Part shown: piece by piece, positions 39,490 through 50,964 of the stretch | Layout: every line of letters starts with the position of its first letter | Position numbering within the stretch: the first letter of the stretch is position 1 | NCBI RefSeq assembly: GCF_001544095.1 | Contig: NZ_BCPT01000001.1 | Coordinates: 124,001-188,000, forward strand | DNA: 64,000 nucleotides | Source of the DNA: Enterococcus casseliflavus NBRC 100478 | GTDB taxonomy: Bacteria > Bacillota > Bacilli > Lactobacillales > Enterococcaceae | Direction of reading: 5' to 3' | Notes under the pieces: model-generated | Databases searched by the model: none | Seen by the model: only the letters and a program-made list of their open reading frames with translations | Told to the model about the DNA's origin: nothing | Program-made: the position numbers and the translations under genes

Positions 39490-40464
39490 ATGATCCAAGT
39501 AGAACACCTCAGCAAGACCTTCCAAGTATCCAAGCGAAAAAGCGGCTTTCGCCAAGCAGCCAAAGCCTTTCTTTCTCGTGAAACCACCACCGTCCATGCG
39601 TTGCAAGACATCAGCTTTACCATCAATGAAGGCGAAATGGTTGGCTACATCGGCCCTAATGGTGCTGGAAAAAGTACCACCATCAAAATCATGTGCGGGA
39701 TTTTGACCCCTGATCAAGGCGTTTGTCACATCAATGGTCGTACGCCTTGGCAAGAACGTATCCAACATGTCAAAGACATCGGCGTCGTCTTCGGGCAGCG
39801 CAGTCAACTCTGGTGGGATGTCCCCGTCAATGACAGCTTTGATTTGATTCGTGATATCTACAAAGTCGACGCTGCTAGTTATCAACGCAACCTAGAAGAA
39901 TTAGTCACCTTACTAGATTTAGGTGAGATCTTAAAAACCCCTGCTCGTTCCTTGAGTCTCGGTCAGCGTATGCGCTGTGAGATCGCAGCCTCCTTACTCC
40001 ATGACCCCAAAATCTTATTTCTTGATGAACCCACCATCGGTTTAGATGCTGTATCAAAAATCGCCGTGCGTCAGTTCATCAAAAAAAGAAACCAAGAAAA
40101 AGGTACCACAGTCATCCTGACGACCCACGATATGCAAGATATAGAGGCGCTGACACAACGAATTCTGTTGATCGGCAAAGGGCAAATTTTGCTAGATGGT
40201 CGCCTCGATGAACTAAAGCACCGTTTTTCTGATGTCAAAACGCTGGAGGTCGACTATCAAGGGAATGAGCCCCATCTGCCAGAAAACGTCCAGCTGCTTC
40301 AAAAAGACGTCGGTCGCCTTGTTCTGAAGCTTGATCCCAAAGAAGTGTCGGTCGCTCAGCTGCTCAGTCTGCTCAGCAATCAAGTCGAGATCACTGATTT
40401 GGCCGTTGCCAGTATCACCGCCGAAGAAATGGTCGCTAAGCTGTATCAGGAGTATCAAATATGA
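39490..40464 (+). CDS. ABC-2 type exporter ATP-binding protein
   Basis: 324 residues. Walker A is GPNGAGKSTTIK, the signature SLSLGQRMRCEIAASLL, Walker B ILFLDEPTIGLD and the H-loop TTHDMQDIE. An insertion with GVVFGQRSQLWWDVP is typical of the uncharacterised NatA-like ATPases that serve pairs of ABC-2 permeases (COG4586). It overlaps the next gene by four bases. The substrate is unknown; drugs, peptides or lipids are possible. The ribosome site is weak, which fits translational coupling to the 29-codon upstream frame. Confidence 0.93.
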   Translation: MIQVEHLSKTFQVSKRKSGFRQAAKAFLSRETTTVHALQDISFTINEGEMVGYIGPNGAGKSTTIKIMCGILTPDQGVCHINGRTPWQERIQHVKDIGVVFGQRSQLWWDVPVNDSFDLIRDIYKVDAASYQRNLEELVTLLDLGEILKTPARSLSLGQRMRCEIAASLLHDPKILFLDEPTIGLDAVSKIAVRQFIKKRNQEKGTTVILTTHDMQDIEALTQRILLIGKGQILLDGRLDELKHRFSDVKTLEVDYQGNEPHLPENVQLLQKDVGRLVLKLDPKEVSVAQLLSLLSNQVEITDLAVASITAEEMVAKLYQEYQI

Positions 40465-41264
40465 GGAAGTATCAGGCATTTTTCCGCATCCGCTTTATCA
40501 ATACCTTGCAATACCGCTCGGCGGCGATTGCCGGGATGGCTACGCAACTAGCTTGGGGCTTGATGGAAATTCTGGCATTCCACGCCTTTTACCAAGCAGA
40601 TCCTAGTGCCTTTCCCATGACCTTTCAACAAACCGTCTCCTATGTTTGGCTCCAGCAAGCCTTCTTATCCTTATTTATGTTGTGGTTCTTTGAGGCAGAA
40701 ATTTTCAATACCATCACCACAGGGTCGATCGCCTATGAACTTGTGCGGCCGATGAATCTATACAATCGCTGGTTTTGCCAATCGGCTGCCAATCGCTTAG
40801 CAAAAGCCGTCTTGCGTTGCGGACCGATTTTTGTGATTGCCTTTTTACTGCCAGCACCTTATCGTTTAATTCTGCCAGCAAACATCGTTGCCTTGTTCTT
40901 GTTTCTCTTGTCTATGGCGCTGAGTTTAGGTGTAGTGATCGCTATGTCGCAGCTGGTCTACATCTCAACTTTTTATACATTATCCTCCATCGGGGTGCGG
41001 ATCGTCATCAGCTCCATCGGTGAATTTTTAGCTGGCGGGGTCATTCCTCTGCCTTTCTTTCCGCAGCCTTTTCGCCAATTCGTGGAACTATTGCCTTTTG
41101 CTTCCATGCAAAACGTCCCGCTGCGAATTTACAACGGGGATCTGACTGGCTTTGCGCTTGTTTCCGCATTGCTCTTACAAGCGTTTTGGCTCGTACTTTT
41201 GATCGTGATCGGAAAAATTTGGCTGCAGCAGGCGCTCAAACGCGTCGTTGTGCAAGGAGGTTAA
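40461..41264 (+). CDS. ABC-2 type permease, subunit 1
   Basis: 267 residues with six helices, related to the COG4587 permeases. It overlaps the ATPase gene and is followed by a second permease after five bases. Together they give the ATPase plus two-permease exporter. No specific motif points to a substrate. Confidence 0.88.
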   Translation: MRKYQAFFRIRFINTLQYRSAAIAGMATQLAWGLMEILAFHAFYQADPSAFPMTFQQTVSYVWLQQAFLSLFMLWFFEAEIFNTITTGSIAYELVRPMNLYNRWFCQSAANRLAKAVLRCGPIFVIAFLLPAPYRLILPANIVALFLFLLSMALSLGVVIAMSQLVYISTFYTLSSIGVRIVISSIGEFLAGGVIPLPFFPQPFRQFVELLPFASMQNVPLRIYNGDLTGFALVSALLLQAFWLVLLIVIGKIWLQQALKRVVVQGG

Positions 41265-41269
41265 GGAAT

Positions 41270-42043
41270 ATGGTTTATTGGCATTATTTTTGTATTCATC
41301 TCAAAAGTCAGATGCAGTATAAAGTTTCCTTTGTGTTAACCGCTTTGGGACAATTTTTAGGTTCCTTTACTGCTTTTTTAGGCATTTGGTTTATGTTTAC
41401 CCGTTTTCATCAAGTGAATGGCTTCACCTTTGAGGAAGTCCTGCTTTCCTTTGCGACGGTTTTGTTTGCCTTTTCGATTGCGGAATGCTTCTTTCGCGGG
41501 TTCGATCTTTTTCCGCAAATGATCAGTAATGGCGAGTTCGATCGAGTACTCGTGCGCCCTCGCTCCTTGATTTTTCAAGTCTTAGCTTCCAAAATGGAAT
41601 TCTCGCGTCTCGGCCGTTTTATTCAAGCCTTGCTGTTGTTTGCTTATGCGATTCCCAATAGTGGAATTGCTTGGCATTTTGGAAATGTCCTGACTCTTTT
41701 TCTAATGATCGTCTGCGGCGCCCTCTTTTTCGCCCTATTGTTCTTAGTGTATGCCGCCATTTCCTTCTTTACGATCCAAGGACTTGAATTTATGAATATT
41801 TTTACCGATGGTGCCCGCGAGTTCGGCCGCTACCCCTTCAGTATCTACGGAAAACACGTCTTGCGTTTATTGACCTACGTCGTGCCGATGGCTTGGTTTC
41901 AGTATTATCCGTTTCTGTATGTCATTGGTCGCGTAACTAATCCTTGGTGGATCTTATCACCCTTGGTTTGTCTACTCTTTGCCTTTCCCGCCTTCTTCTT
42001 TTGGCGAGTAGGTTTGAAGAACTATATTTCTACGGGTTCGTAA
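41270..42043 (+). CDS. ABC-2 type permease, subunit 2
   Basis: 257 residues from ATG 41270 with AAGGAGG upstream; the longer frame runs into the preceding gene. Six helices; the family is COG3694, with the internal GEFDRVLVRPRSLIFQ segment and the C-terminal YPFLYVIGR. It should pair with subunit 1 as a heterodimer. The operon ends at a strong hairpin. Confidence 0.88.
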   Translation: MVYWHYFCIHLKSQMQYKVSFVLTALGQFLGSFTAFLGIWFMFTRFHQVNGFTFEEVLLSFATVLFAFSIAECFFRGFDLFPQMISNGEFDRVLVRPRSLIFQVLASKMEFSRLGRFIQALLLFAYAIPNSGIAWHFGNVLTLFLMIVCGALFFALLFLVYAAISFFTIQGLEFMNIFTDGAREFGRYPFSIYGKHVLRLLTYVVPMAWFQYYPFLYVIGRVTNPWWILSPLVCLLFAFPAFFFWRVGLKNYISTGS

Positions 42044-42045
42044 AT

Positions 42046-42093
42046 AAAAAGGAGCGCCTCTCTTTGAAACTAAGAGAATGCGCTCCTTTTTTA
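42046..42093. terminator. Bidirectional terminator
   Basis: AAAAAGGAGCGC..TCTCTT and AAGAGA..GCGCTCCTTTTTT pair with a small internal mismatch. It separates the convergent ABC exporter and EIIA genes. Confidence 0.88.
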
Positions 42094-42098
42094 TTCGG

Positions 42099-42557
42099 TT
42101 ATTTCAAGTGAAAAACAGCCTCTCCTTGCTGAATATCGCCGTCAGTTCGCAGGCACTTCCCGCCTTGTTCCTCCATGAAGACAACGATCACCATGGTCTC
42201 TTTGCCCATTTCCTCAACTGCTGCTACATCCATTTCTGCCAGCAGCTCACCTGTCGTGACTGACTGGTTTTCTTGGACCGCGATCGTGAAGGGCTCCCCT
42301 GCTAACGCCACTGTTTCAATTCCCATATGGATCAAAAGGGAACGGCCATCCACCAACTCAACGGCTAAGGCATGCTGTGTTGGAAAAATCGTTCGAACCG
42401 TCCCGGCTGCTGGTGCATAGATTTTTCCGTGATGATGAGAAACGGCAAATCCATTTCCCATCATTTTAGACGAAAATACCTCATCTGGTACTTCTTCGAT
42501 CGGTAGCAGTCGGCCTGTTGCCGGTGCACAAATTTCTATTTTTCTTTTAAAAAGCAT
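42099..42557 (-). CDS. PTS EIIA, glucose family (stand-alone)
   Basis: 152 residues with both catalytic histidines: His62 in FPTQHALAV and the phospho-acceptor His77 in LLIHMGIETV. It is a free EIIA-Glc-type protein and the last gene of the alpha-glucoside locus. The EIICB encoded at 45162-46733 lacks an EIIA domain, so this protein most likely phosphorylates it. It starts about 13 bases after the MFS gene. Confidence 0.93.
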   Translation of the reverse strand: MLFKRKIEICAPATGRLLPIEEVPDEVFSSKMMGNGFAVSHHHGKIYAPAAGTVRTIFPTQHALAVELVDGRSLLIHMGIETVALAGEPFTIAVQENQSVTTGELLAEMDVAAVEEMGKETMVIVVFMEEQGGKCLRTDGDIQQGEAVFHLK

Positions 42558-42570
42558 CCGTAATTCCTCC

Positions 42571-43737
42571 TTAGATTGCCGACAGTGTTCTCTGACAGCT
42601 AGAATAGATAAGAAAAGCTACGAAGGGCAATAAACCAAAGATAAAGATGGCAGTATCGAGGGACAGCACCTGAGAAAGAAAGCCGCCAGCTAATGGCGAA
42701 AGAAACGATGCCGCACCAATGTACACACTGATCGATATCAATTGTCCAGAAGAAAAAACAGCTGGCGGTGTAATAGCACTGATAATCATTCGACTGCCGA
42801 TAGTAAATGCCGGTACAGTGAAAAACTGCAGAAAACTGGCTGCCAAAAGTAAGAATGGGCTACTAGCAAGCCAATAGACAAAAAATTGTAAGGTTAAAAA
42901 TATACCTGCAATCAAAATCAAGCGCTCATTTTTCCATTTAGCAATCATGCGATTCAGCAAAAGGTACGCTGGAATTTCACAAAAGGATTGGATCGACCAT
43001 TTCAGACCAACAAATTCACTGCCTCTTTCCATTGTAATCAGCTTGTCGATAACGACCGTATTGTTCGCAACGATCGTCAAGTACAAGAGAAAGAACAGTC
43101 CCGTATAAACCAAAAAGCGTCGGTCTTTGCATAACAGAAGAATGTCTGCCAGCGAGACACCGCTGTTTGTTGCTGTTCCTTGCTTTTGCGGTAAGGCATT
43201 TTTCTCTGGGATCGTTCGTGAAAATGTATAATTGATAAGCAAAAAGAGGAGCAGCGGCAAACTAAACCAGCGATAATTATTGGAAAATAAAAAGAATGGC
43301 ACGCAGACACTCATCATACTCCACCCTAAAGAGCCGTTTGCTTTGATTGAAGCAATTCTTTTTGAAGTACTGGACTCAGATAATACCCAGTTATCGAGCA
43401 CCGTTGCTGTTGTATTGGCTAATCCACCCGCAATAGCCAATACCAGAAGATGGATCAGCCAGTGGTCTTTTCCTAACCAATAAAAACTAATGGAGAAGAA
43501 AACCAGAAAGATCATCAGAAGCATCGAAATACGTTTTAATCGTTTGCTCTTGTCCGAATAATAGCCGATCACTAACTGAAAAAGAATTGTCGTGATGCTG
43601 TAGGAGGCTAAAAACCAGCCTCTTTCAAGCGCATCATAGCCTTGCTCAGTTAAAAAAGGAACGATTTGTGTCATCAAAATCGCCATCGTTGCATATTGAA
43701 CAAAATAGATTACTTGAAATTTGTGTTTGATTTCCAT
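42571..43737 (-). CDS. MFS transporter (sugar:H+ symporter-like)
   Basis: 388 residues with twelve helices and the MFS loop GYYSDKSKRLKRIS between helices 2 and 3. It resembles the LacY/nucleoside symporter-like MFS_1 group. It is embedded between a GH4 glucosidase and an EIIA gene. It may carry a non-phosphorylated alpha-glucoside or export a product. Its substrate is not evident. A PTS operon with its own MFS carrier is uncommon. Confidence 0.85.
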   Translation of the reverse strand: MEIKHKFQVIYFVQYATMAILMTQIVPFLTEQGYDALERGWFLASYSITTILFQLVIGYYSDKSKRLKRISMLLMIFLVFFSISFYWLGKDHWLIHLLVLAIAGGLANTTATVLDNWVLSESSTSKRIASIKANGSLGWSMMSVCVPFFLFSNNYRWFSLPLLLFLLINYTFSRTIPEKNALPQKQGTATNSGVSLADILLLCKDRRFLVYTGLFFLLYLTIVANNTVVIDKLITMERGSEFVGLKWSIQSFCEIPAYLLLNRMIAKWKNERLILIAGIFLTLQFFVYWLASSPFLLLAASFLQFFTVPAFTIGSRMIISAITPPAVFSSGQLISISVYIGAASFLSPLAGGFLSQVLSLDTAIFIFGLLPFVAFLIYSSCQRTLSAI

Positions 43738-43801
43738 TCTTTGTTTATGATCGGCTGAAGGAAATTCCTACAGCCGATCCCTTTCCTTTTACCTGCTGGA
43801 C

Positions 43802-46733
<2,932 letters not shown>

Positions 46734-46758
46734 AGTTTTTCGTCCTTCACGTTTTTTA

Positions 46759-46772
46759 GTTAAGCGCTTTAC
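46759..46772 (-). promoter_or_regulatory. Candidate cre site upstream of the alpha-glucoside operon
   Basis: GTTAAGCGCTTTAC keeps the central AAGCGCTT of cre boxes but both ends depart from the consensus. Its position close to the start codon fits CcpA repression. Confidence 0.4.
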
Positions 46773-46852
46773 TGATTCTCATTTTACTATTAAAATGATG
46801 CTATGAAACCCTTTTCCGTTGTTTAAAAGTTTCTCACATTTGAAAGGTTTTT

Positions 46853-46869
46853 TTCACATAAAATGTGAA
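46853..46869. promoter_or_regulatory. Perfect palindrome between malP and its RpiR regulator
   Basis: TTCACAT-AAA-ATGTGAA. Further TCACA copies flank it (46834 and 46873 areas). It lies in the divergent intergenic region and is a likely operator of the adjacent regulator. Confidence 0.55.
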
Positions 46870-46913
46870 TTGTCACACAGAATCAATGGAGAGATAAAAT
46901 GAGGAGATAGCCT

Positions 46914-47687
46914 ATGCTGCAAGACCGTATCACTACCTACCAGTCAAGATTAACCGAGAATGACTTTTTGATCTGGTCCTACATCACCACTCACAAAAAG
47001 CACTGCTTGGCAATGTCCATCAATGATTTAGCCAAGGAGTGCATCGTTTCTAGGACGACGATTATGCGCTTTTGTCAAAAAATCGGCTTTGATGGCTTTT
47101 CAGAATTCAAATACCATTTAAAGAACGAGGTACAACAAGAAAATGCCCTACTCTCTGAGATTGAAGGCGAAATTCTAGACAATCATATTCAAACGATTGA
47201 AAATTTAAAAAAGAAAGATTTTACAGCATTGTGCAAGATGATGGCTCATGCCAAACGAATCTTTGTCTATGGTTCAGGGGACATTCAAAACCTTGTTTCC
47301 AATTATATGAAACTCTTATTTTTGCCTAATGGACTACTTGTCTACGATTTTGGTGCGATCTCAGTCAATGAACAATTTTATCGCATCATCGAGCCAGATG
47401 ATTTAGTGATTTTGATTACTTTAAACGGTGAGTCACCCACCGTTGTCAAACTAGCAAAGCAACTGAAACAGCGCAATATCAACACGATCGGGATCACGAA
47501 GCTGAGAAACTCAACGGTTTCTAAACTCTGTTCTGAAACGATTTTCTTTTTAAATCCAGAGATCCAGTCAACCGAAAATGCGATCGCTCCCTTTCAAACG
47601 ACCGCCACACTTTTCTTTGTGATCGAGTACTTATTGTTAAAATATGATGCTTGGCAAAAACAAGCCGCAAGCGTCTCAGAGCCATAA
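46914..47687 (+). CDS. RpiR-family regulator of the alpha-glucoside operon (GlvR-like)
   Basis: 257 residues: HTH in the first 75 residues (INDLAKECIVSRTTIMRFCQKIGFDGFSEFKYHL) and a SIS domain (about 105-235; RIFVYGSGDIQNLVSNY, LITLNGESPTVVKLAKQL). It is divergent from the EIICB gene. GlvR of B. subtilis activates the comparable glv operon. The effector is probably a phosphorylated alpha-glucoside. Confidence 0.92.
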   Translation: MLQDRITTYQSRLTENDFLIWSYITTHKKHCLAMSINDLAKECIVSRTTIMRFCQKIGFDGFSEFKYHLKNEVQQENALLSEIEGEILDNHIQTIENLKKKDFTALCKMMAHAKRIFVYGSGDIQNLVSNYMKLLFLPNGLLVYDFGAISVNEQFYRIIEPDDLVILITLNGESPTVVKLAKQLKQRNINTIGITKLRNSTVSKLCSETIFFLNPEIQSTENAIAPFQTTATLFFVIEYLLLKYDAWQKQAASVSEP

Positions 47688-47826
47688 AAGTTCTCTTGGT
47701 TTTCCTTAATTCATTTAACTTACAGTATTTTGAAAGACGCTTGAATAAGCCATTTTCAGCCAATTTCTGCTAGGAAAAGCAGCCAATCTCTGGTAAGATA
47801 AATAAAAACGTAAAAGAGGACCAGTT

Positions 47827-47994
47827 ATGGAATATTTAGCGATTTTACTTGTTTTCTTTCTATTGAATGTAGTGATACTTGTACTTGGATTGAAGAAGAA
47901 ACGAATCATGCTGCTTTTTCTGTCACTCTCTGGTTTATTGTTGGTTTGCTTGATTGCCATTTCTTACGTTTTCTTCTATTCAAATACACTTTAA
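47827..47994 (+). CDS. Small hydrophobic membrane protein (55 aa)
   Basis: The frame ATG 47827 to TAA 47994 codes for MEYLAILLVFFLLNVV, a basic turn GLKKKRI, and a second helix MLLFLSLSGLLLVCLIAISY. AGAGGA precedes the ATG at a normal distance. Two membrane helices with a positive loop predict both ends outside. No family is recognised. A terminator lies at 48127-48175. Confidence 0.6.
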   Translation: MEYLAILLVFFLLNVVILVLGLKKKRIMLLFLSLSGLLLVCLIAISYVFFYSNTL

Positions 47995-48126
47995 GTCGTC
48001 AAAAACACGGGAAGCTGGCTACGAACCTACCGAAACAAACGAGGCTGTTTTAGTCATTACACCCGACGTATAGGACACATTTGTTAAAATTAATTTGAGA
48101 AAAAAATGACTGTGACATAAGTCGCG

Positions 48127-48175
48127 AAAAAAGCGTAATGAATAACTTATATCCGTTCATTCATTACGCTTTTCT
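48127..48175. terminator. Bidirectional terminator
   Basis: AAAAAGCGTAATGAAT and ATTCATTACGCTTTT pair around a loop of about 16 bases, between the small membrane protein gene and the convergent Mrr gene. Confidence 0.88.
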
Positions 48176-48186
48176 CTTGTTTTTTT

Positions 48187-48813
48187 TCATGATGAATAAT
48201 TAAACGAGCTATACTCTCCACATGTTTCACAGATATAGTAATAGTTGCGTTTCTTCTTATTATAAAGTTTCAACTTCTTCCCATTTTTACAACTCTTGCA
48301 TTCTTCTAATTCAGTCAAGGTTTTATAATAAAATAACTCACTGATCATTTCTGGATAAAAATGCGCAAGCAGCTCAATCAGCTTTTTTCTGTCAACCAAC
48401 AGTAGATTATCACCGGCTATTTCTAATGCTTGATCTGTAAAAAAATGTGTAGTGATGAAAAGCCCATTGGGAAACCCTTTGTCTGGAAAAATCCCTTTAA
48501 ATGCGGCAACGAGTGGCTTACTGATCCGCTCCGTTGTCTTTTGCGGATTCCAAGCTTTACATTGGACCGCTATTGCCTTTTTATTATTAGAAAAAGCATA
48601 CACATCAATACCACCATCTTTGTAACCATCGATGTTTTGGACGGTATATCCCATCTTTTGTAAAATACATTCAGCAATATAATTCAAATCCTCAGATTTA
48701 CAGGTTTCTAATTGAGCCACAATCTTTTTCAATTTTTTCGGGTATGTACGTTCATTAAAGTTGCTTAGTTCTGGTAAATTAATAACTTCCTTCTTTTTCT
48801 TAAATGAAAACAT
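48187..48813 (-). CDS. Mrr-like restriction endonuclease with zinc ribbon
   Basis: 208 residues. The Mrr_cat core has Asp70 in DGGIDVYAF and Gln84-x-Lys86 in AVQCKAW, the D..QxK form of the PD-(D/E)xK nuclease site typical of Mrr. The C-terminus holds a four-Cys zinc ribbon (Cys172, 175, 195, 198) of the topoisomerase type. It stands alone with no methyltransferase, so a modification-dependent or housekeeping DNA role is possible. A good promoter lies about 180 bases upstream. Confidence 0.85.
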   Translation of the reverse strand: MFSFKKKKEVINLPELSNFNERTYPKKLKKIVAQLETCKSEDLNYIAECILQKMGYTVQNIDGYKDGGIDVYAFSNNKKAIAVQCKAWNPQKTTERISKPLVAAFKGIFPDKGFPNGLFITTHFFTDQALEIAGDNLLLVDRKKLIELLAHFYPEMISELFYYKTLTELEECKSCKNGKKLKLYNKKKRNYYYICETCGEYSSFNYSS

Positions 48814-49233
48814 GCCTCTTCCTTTCTTGATTGTTTTGGATGTGATTAGTTAAAGCTTAGCTAGTAAGTGGTCTTTGATTATGTAGAATAAAACTGGTTC
48901 TAAGAGAGGAAAAATCTACTTTTCTCAAAAAATCGTTTGAATCCGGTGAAATAAGTCAAAATAAGAAACTTATATAGGGATATTATTAATTTAATGATAA
49001 TTTTATTTAAGCTAAAAGTCAATTGAAGCTTGAATATTCAATAACAATCGAAGGTTAAATCAAATCACTCTTGATCACTGCTTCATTTAAGAAAATTTTT
49101 AGATAGGATTCGTTATAGTGCTAATTTCCACATTCTTGTCTTACTGATCTATTGAGTCCTCTTACTTTACTTGTAACAGATTCTGAATGGTTTCTTTCGC
49201 TTTAGCAGTTGAGTGTCTATTACCTATAAAAAT
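48814..49233. other. AT-rich intergenic region without a gene
   Basis: No credible coding frame or RNA gene was found. It contains the Mrr promoter at 48994-49022. The right end borders the rpmE2 terminator. Confidence 0.5.
48994..49022 (-). promoter_or_regulatory. Promoter of the Mrr-like gene
   Basis: -35 TTGACT (49017-49022), 17-base spacer, -10 TATCAT (48994-48999) on the minus strand, leaving an untranslated leader of about 175 bases. Confidence 0.6.
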
Positions 49234-49264
49234 AAAAAAAGGTTTCCCTCGTAAAAGGGAAACC
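49234..49264 (-). terminator. rpmE2 terminator
   Basis: GGTTTCCCTTTTACGAGGGAAACC on the minus strand would exceed a listing, so by parts: GGTTTCCCT pairs with AGGGAAACC and seven T follow. Confidence 0.92.
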
Positions 49265-49303
49265 TCAGAAATGTTGCCGAAACAACATTTGCAGTTATTT
49301 GTC

Positions 49304-49567
49304 TTATTCTGCAGCGTTTGTGTCTTTGAGACCGTATTTTTTGTTGAAACGGTCCACACGTCCGTCTGCTTGTGTGAATTTTTGACGTCCAGTGTAGAAT
49401 GGATGTGAATCAGAAGTTACTTCGACACGGATCAATGGATACGTGTTGCCGTCTTCCCACTCAACAGTTTCTTGAGAATTCTTTGTAGAACCTGATAAGA
49501 ATTTGAAACCAGTAGTTGAGTCCATGAATACAACTGGATGATAATCTGGATGGATATCTTGTTTCAT
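49304..49567 (-). CDS. rpmE2: Ribosomal protein bL31, type B
   Basis: 87 residues starting [16 protein letters not shown]. It has no CxxC zinc motif, which identifies the zinc-free type B form that replaces zinc-bound L31 in zinc starvation or is constitutive in enterococci. Downstream of rho, as in other Enterococcus chromosomes. Confidence 0.96.
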   Translation of the reverse strand: MKQDIHPDYHPVVFMDSTTGFKFLSGSTKNSQETVEWEDGNTYPLIRVEVTSDSHPFYTGRQKFTQADGRVDRFNKKYGLKDTNAAE

Positions 49568-49666
49568 TTCTTCTTCTCTCCTTTGCCCTGGCTCATTTGC
49601 TTCACCAGAGTTGATTTGTCGATTTTACAACATGACTATCTTACCATGTTTGGTTTTTAGATGCAA

Positions 49667-50962
49667 TTATCTTTTTATATTTCTTTTTTGCCGTTTGTCT
49701 CCGAAATGGACATCATGAAAAGCCGCTAAAAATTCTTCATTGTTCTTCGTTTTACGCAAGAATTGAATGAATTGTTCTGTGAACTCCAAGGAATCCCCCA
49801 ACATGTTGTTGCGTAAGCGCCAGGTTTCTTCCAATTGCTCGCTGCTCATCAGCAATTCCTCTTTACGGGTACCAGATTTCTTGATGTCGATCGCTGGGAA
49901 GATCCGACGTTCTGCTAAGCTGCGAGAAAGCTGCAGCTCCATATTGCCGGTTCCTTTAAACTCTTCATAGATGACATCATCCATGCGGCTGCCGGTATCC
50001 ACCAGTGCGGTGGCAAGAATCGTCAAACTGCCGCCTTCTTCAATATTACGGGCAGCACCAAAAAATTTCTTTGGTTTGTACAAAGCAGCTGGATCGATCC
50101 CGCCGCTTAGTGTACGTCCGCTTGGCGGTACCACTAAGTTGTAGGCTCTTGCCAAACGAGTGATACTATCCATCAGAATCACGACATCACGCTTGTCTTC
50201 TACCAAACGCATCGCCCGTTCTAGTACCAATTCAGAAACACGGGTATGGTTGCTAGGCTGCAGGTCAAAGGTTGAAGAAACAACATCGCCTTTGACACTG
50301 CGTTCCAGATCAGTCACTTCTTCTGGGCGCTCGTCGATCAAAAGAACGATCAATTCCACCTCAGGATAGTTGTCAGTGATCCCATTGGCAATTTCTTTCA
50401 AGATGCTGGTTTTCCCAGCTTTAGGCGGAGCAACGATCAGTCCCCGTTGGCCAAAACCCACTGGCGACAGCATGTCGATCATCCGCGTAGAAAGGCGTCC
50501 TGACGTTGTTTCTAATTTTAAATGACGATTCGGATAAAGCGGCGTCAGCGCTGGAAAATGCGGACGCTCTTTGGCATCTTCTGGATCTTTGCCATTAACA
50601 GACTCAACGTGCATCAATCCATAATAGCGCTCAGATTCCTTGGGCGGGCGCGCCTTACCGGCGACTTTATCACCATTACGCAAACTAAACCGACGAATCT
50701 GTGATGAAGAAATATAGATATCTTCTGCACTCGGTCCGTAGTTGATTGGGCGTAAAAAACCGTAGCCTTCTTGGCCTACGATATCCAAGATTCCTTCCAT
50801 ATAAAAGAAGCCTTGTTTTTCCGCCTGCGCCCGTATCACAGCCAATGACAATTCTTTTTTATTCATCTGGCTGTAATAAGGAATTCGAAACTCTTTGGCA
50901 AAGGTGTAGATCTCTTTTAAGGTTTTGTTTTCCAACTCTGCCATCGTAAGATAATCGCTCAT
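49667..50962 (-). CDS. rho: Transcription termination factor Rho
   Basis: 431 residues: an N-terminal Rho_N helix domain, a cold-shock-like RNA-binding domain (about 55-125), and the RecA-type ATPase with Walker A APPKAGKTS (179-186) and Walker B DVVILMDSI. It is of normal length without the inserts seen in Actinobacteria. It starts two bases after the murA stop, so it is co-transcribed with it. Confidence 0.98.
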   Translation of the reverse strand: MSDYLTMAELENKTLKEIYTFAKEFRIPYYSQMNKKELSLAVIRAQAEKQGFFYMEGILDIVGQEGYGFLRPINYGPSAEDIYISSSQIRRFSLRNGDKVAGKARPPKESERYYGLMHVESVNGKDPEDAKERPHFPALTPLYPNRHLKLETTSGRLSTRMIDMLSPVGFGQRGLIVAPPKAGKTSILKEIANGITDNYPEVELIVLLIDERPEEVTDLERSVKGDVVSSTFDLQPSNHTRVSELVLERAMRLVEDKRDVVILMDSITRLARAYNLVVPPSGRTLSGGIDPAALYKPKKFFGAARNIEEGGSLTILATALVDTGSRMDDVIYEEFKGTGNMELQLSRSLAERRIFPAIDIKKSGTRKEELLMSSEQLEETWRLRNNMLGDSLEFTEQFIQFLRKTKNNEEFLAAFHDVHFGDKRQKRNIKR

Positions 50963-50964
50963 AA

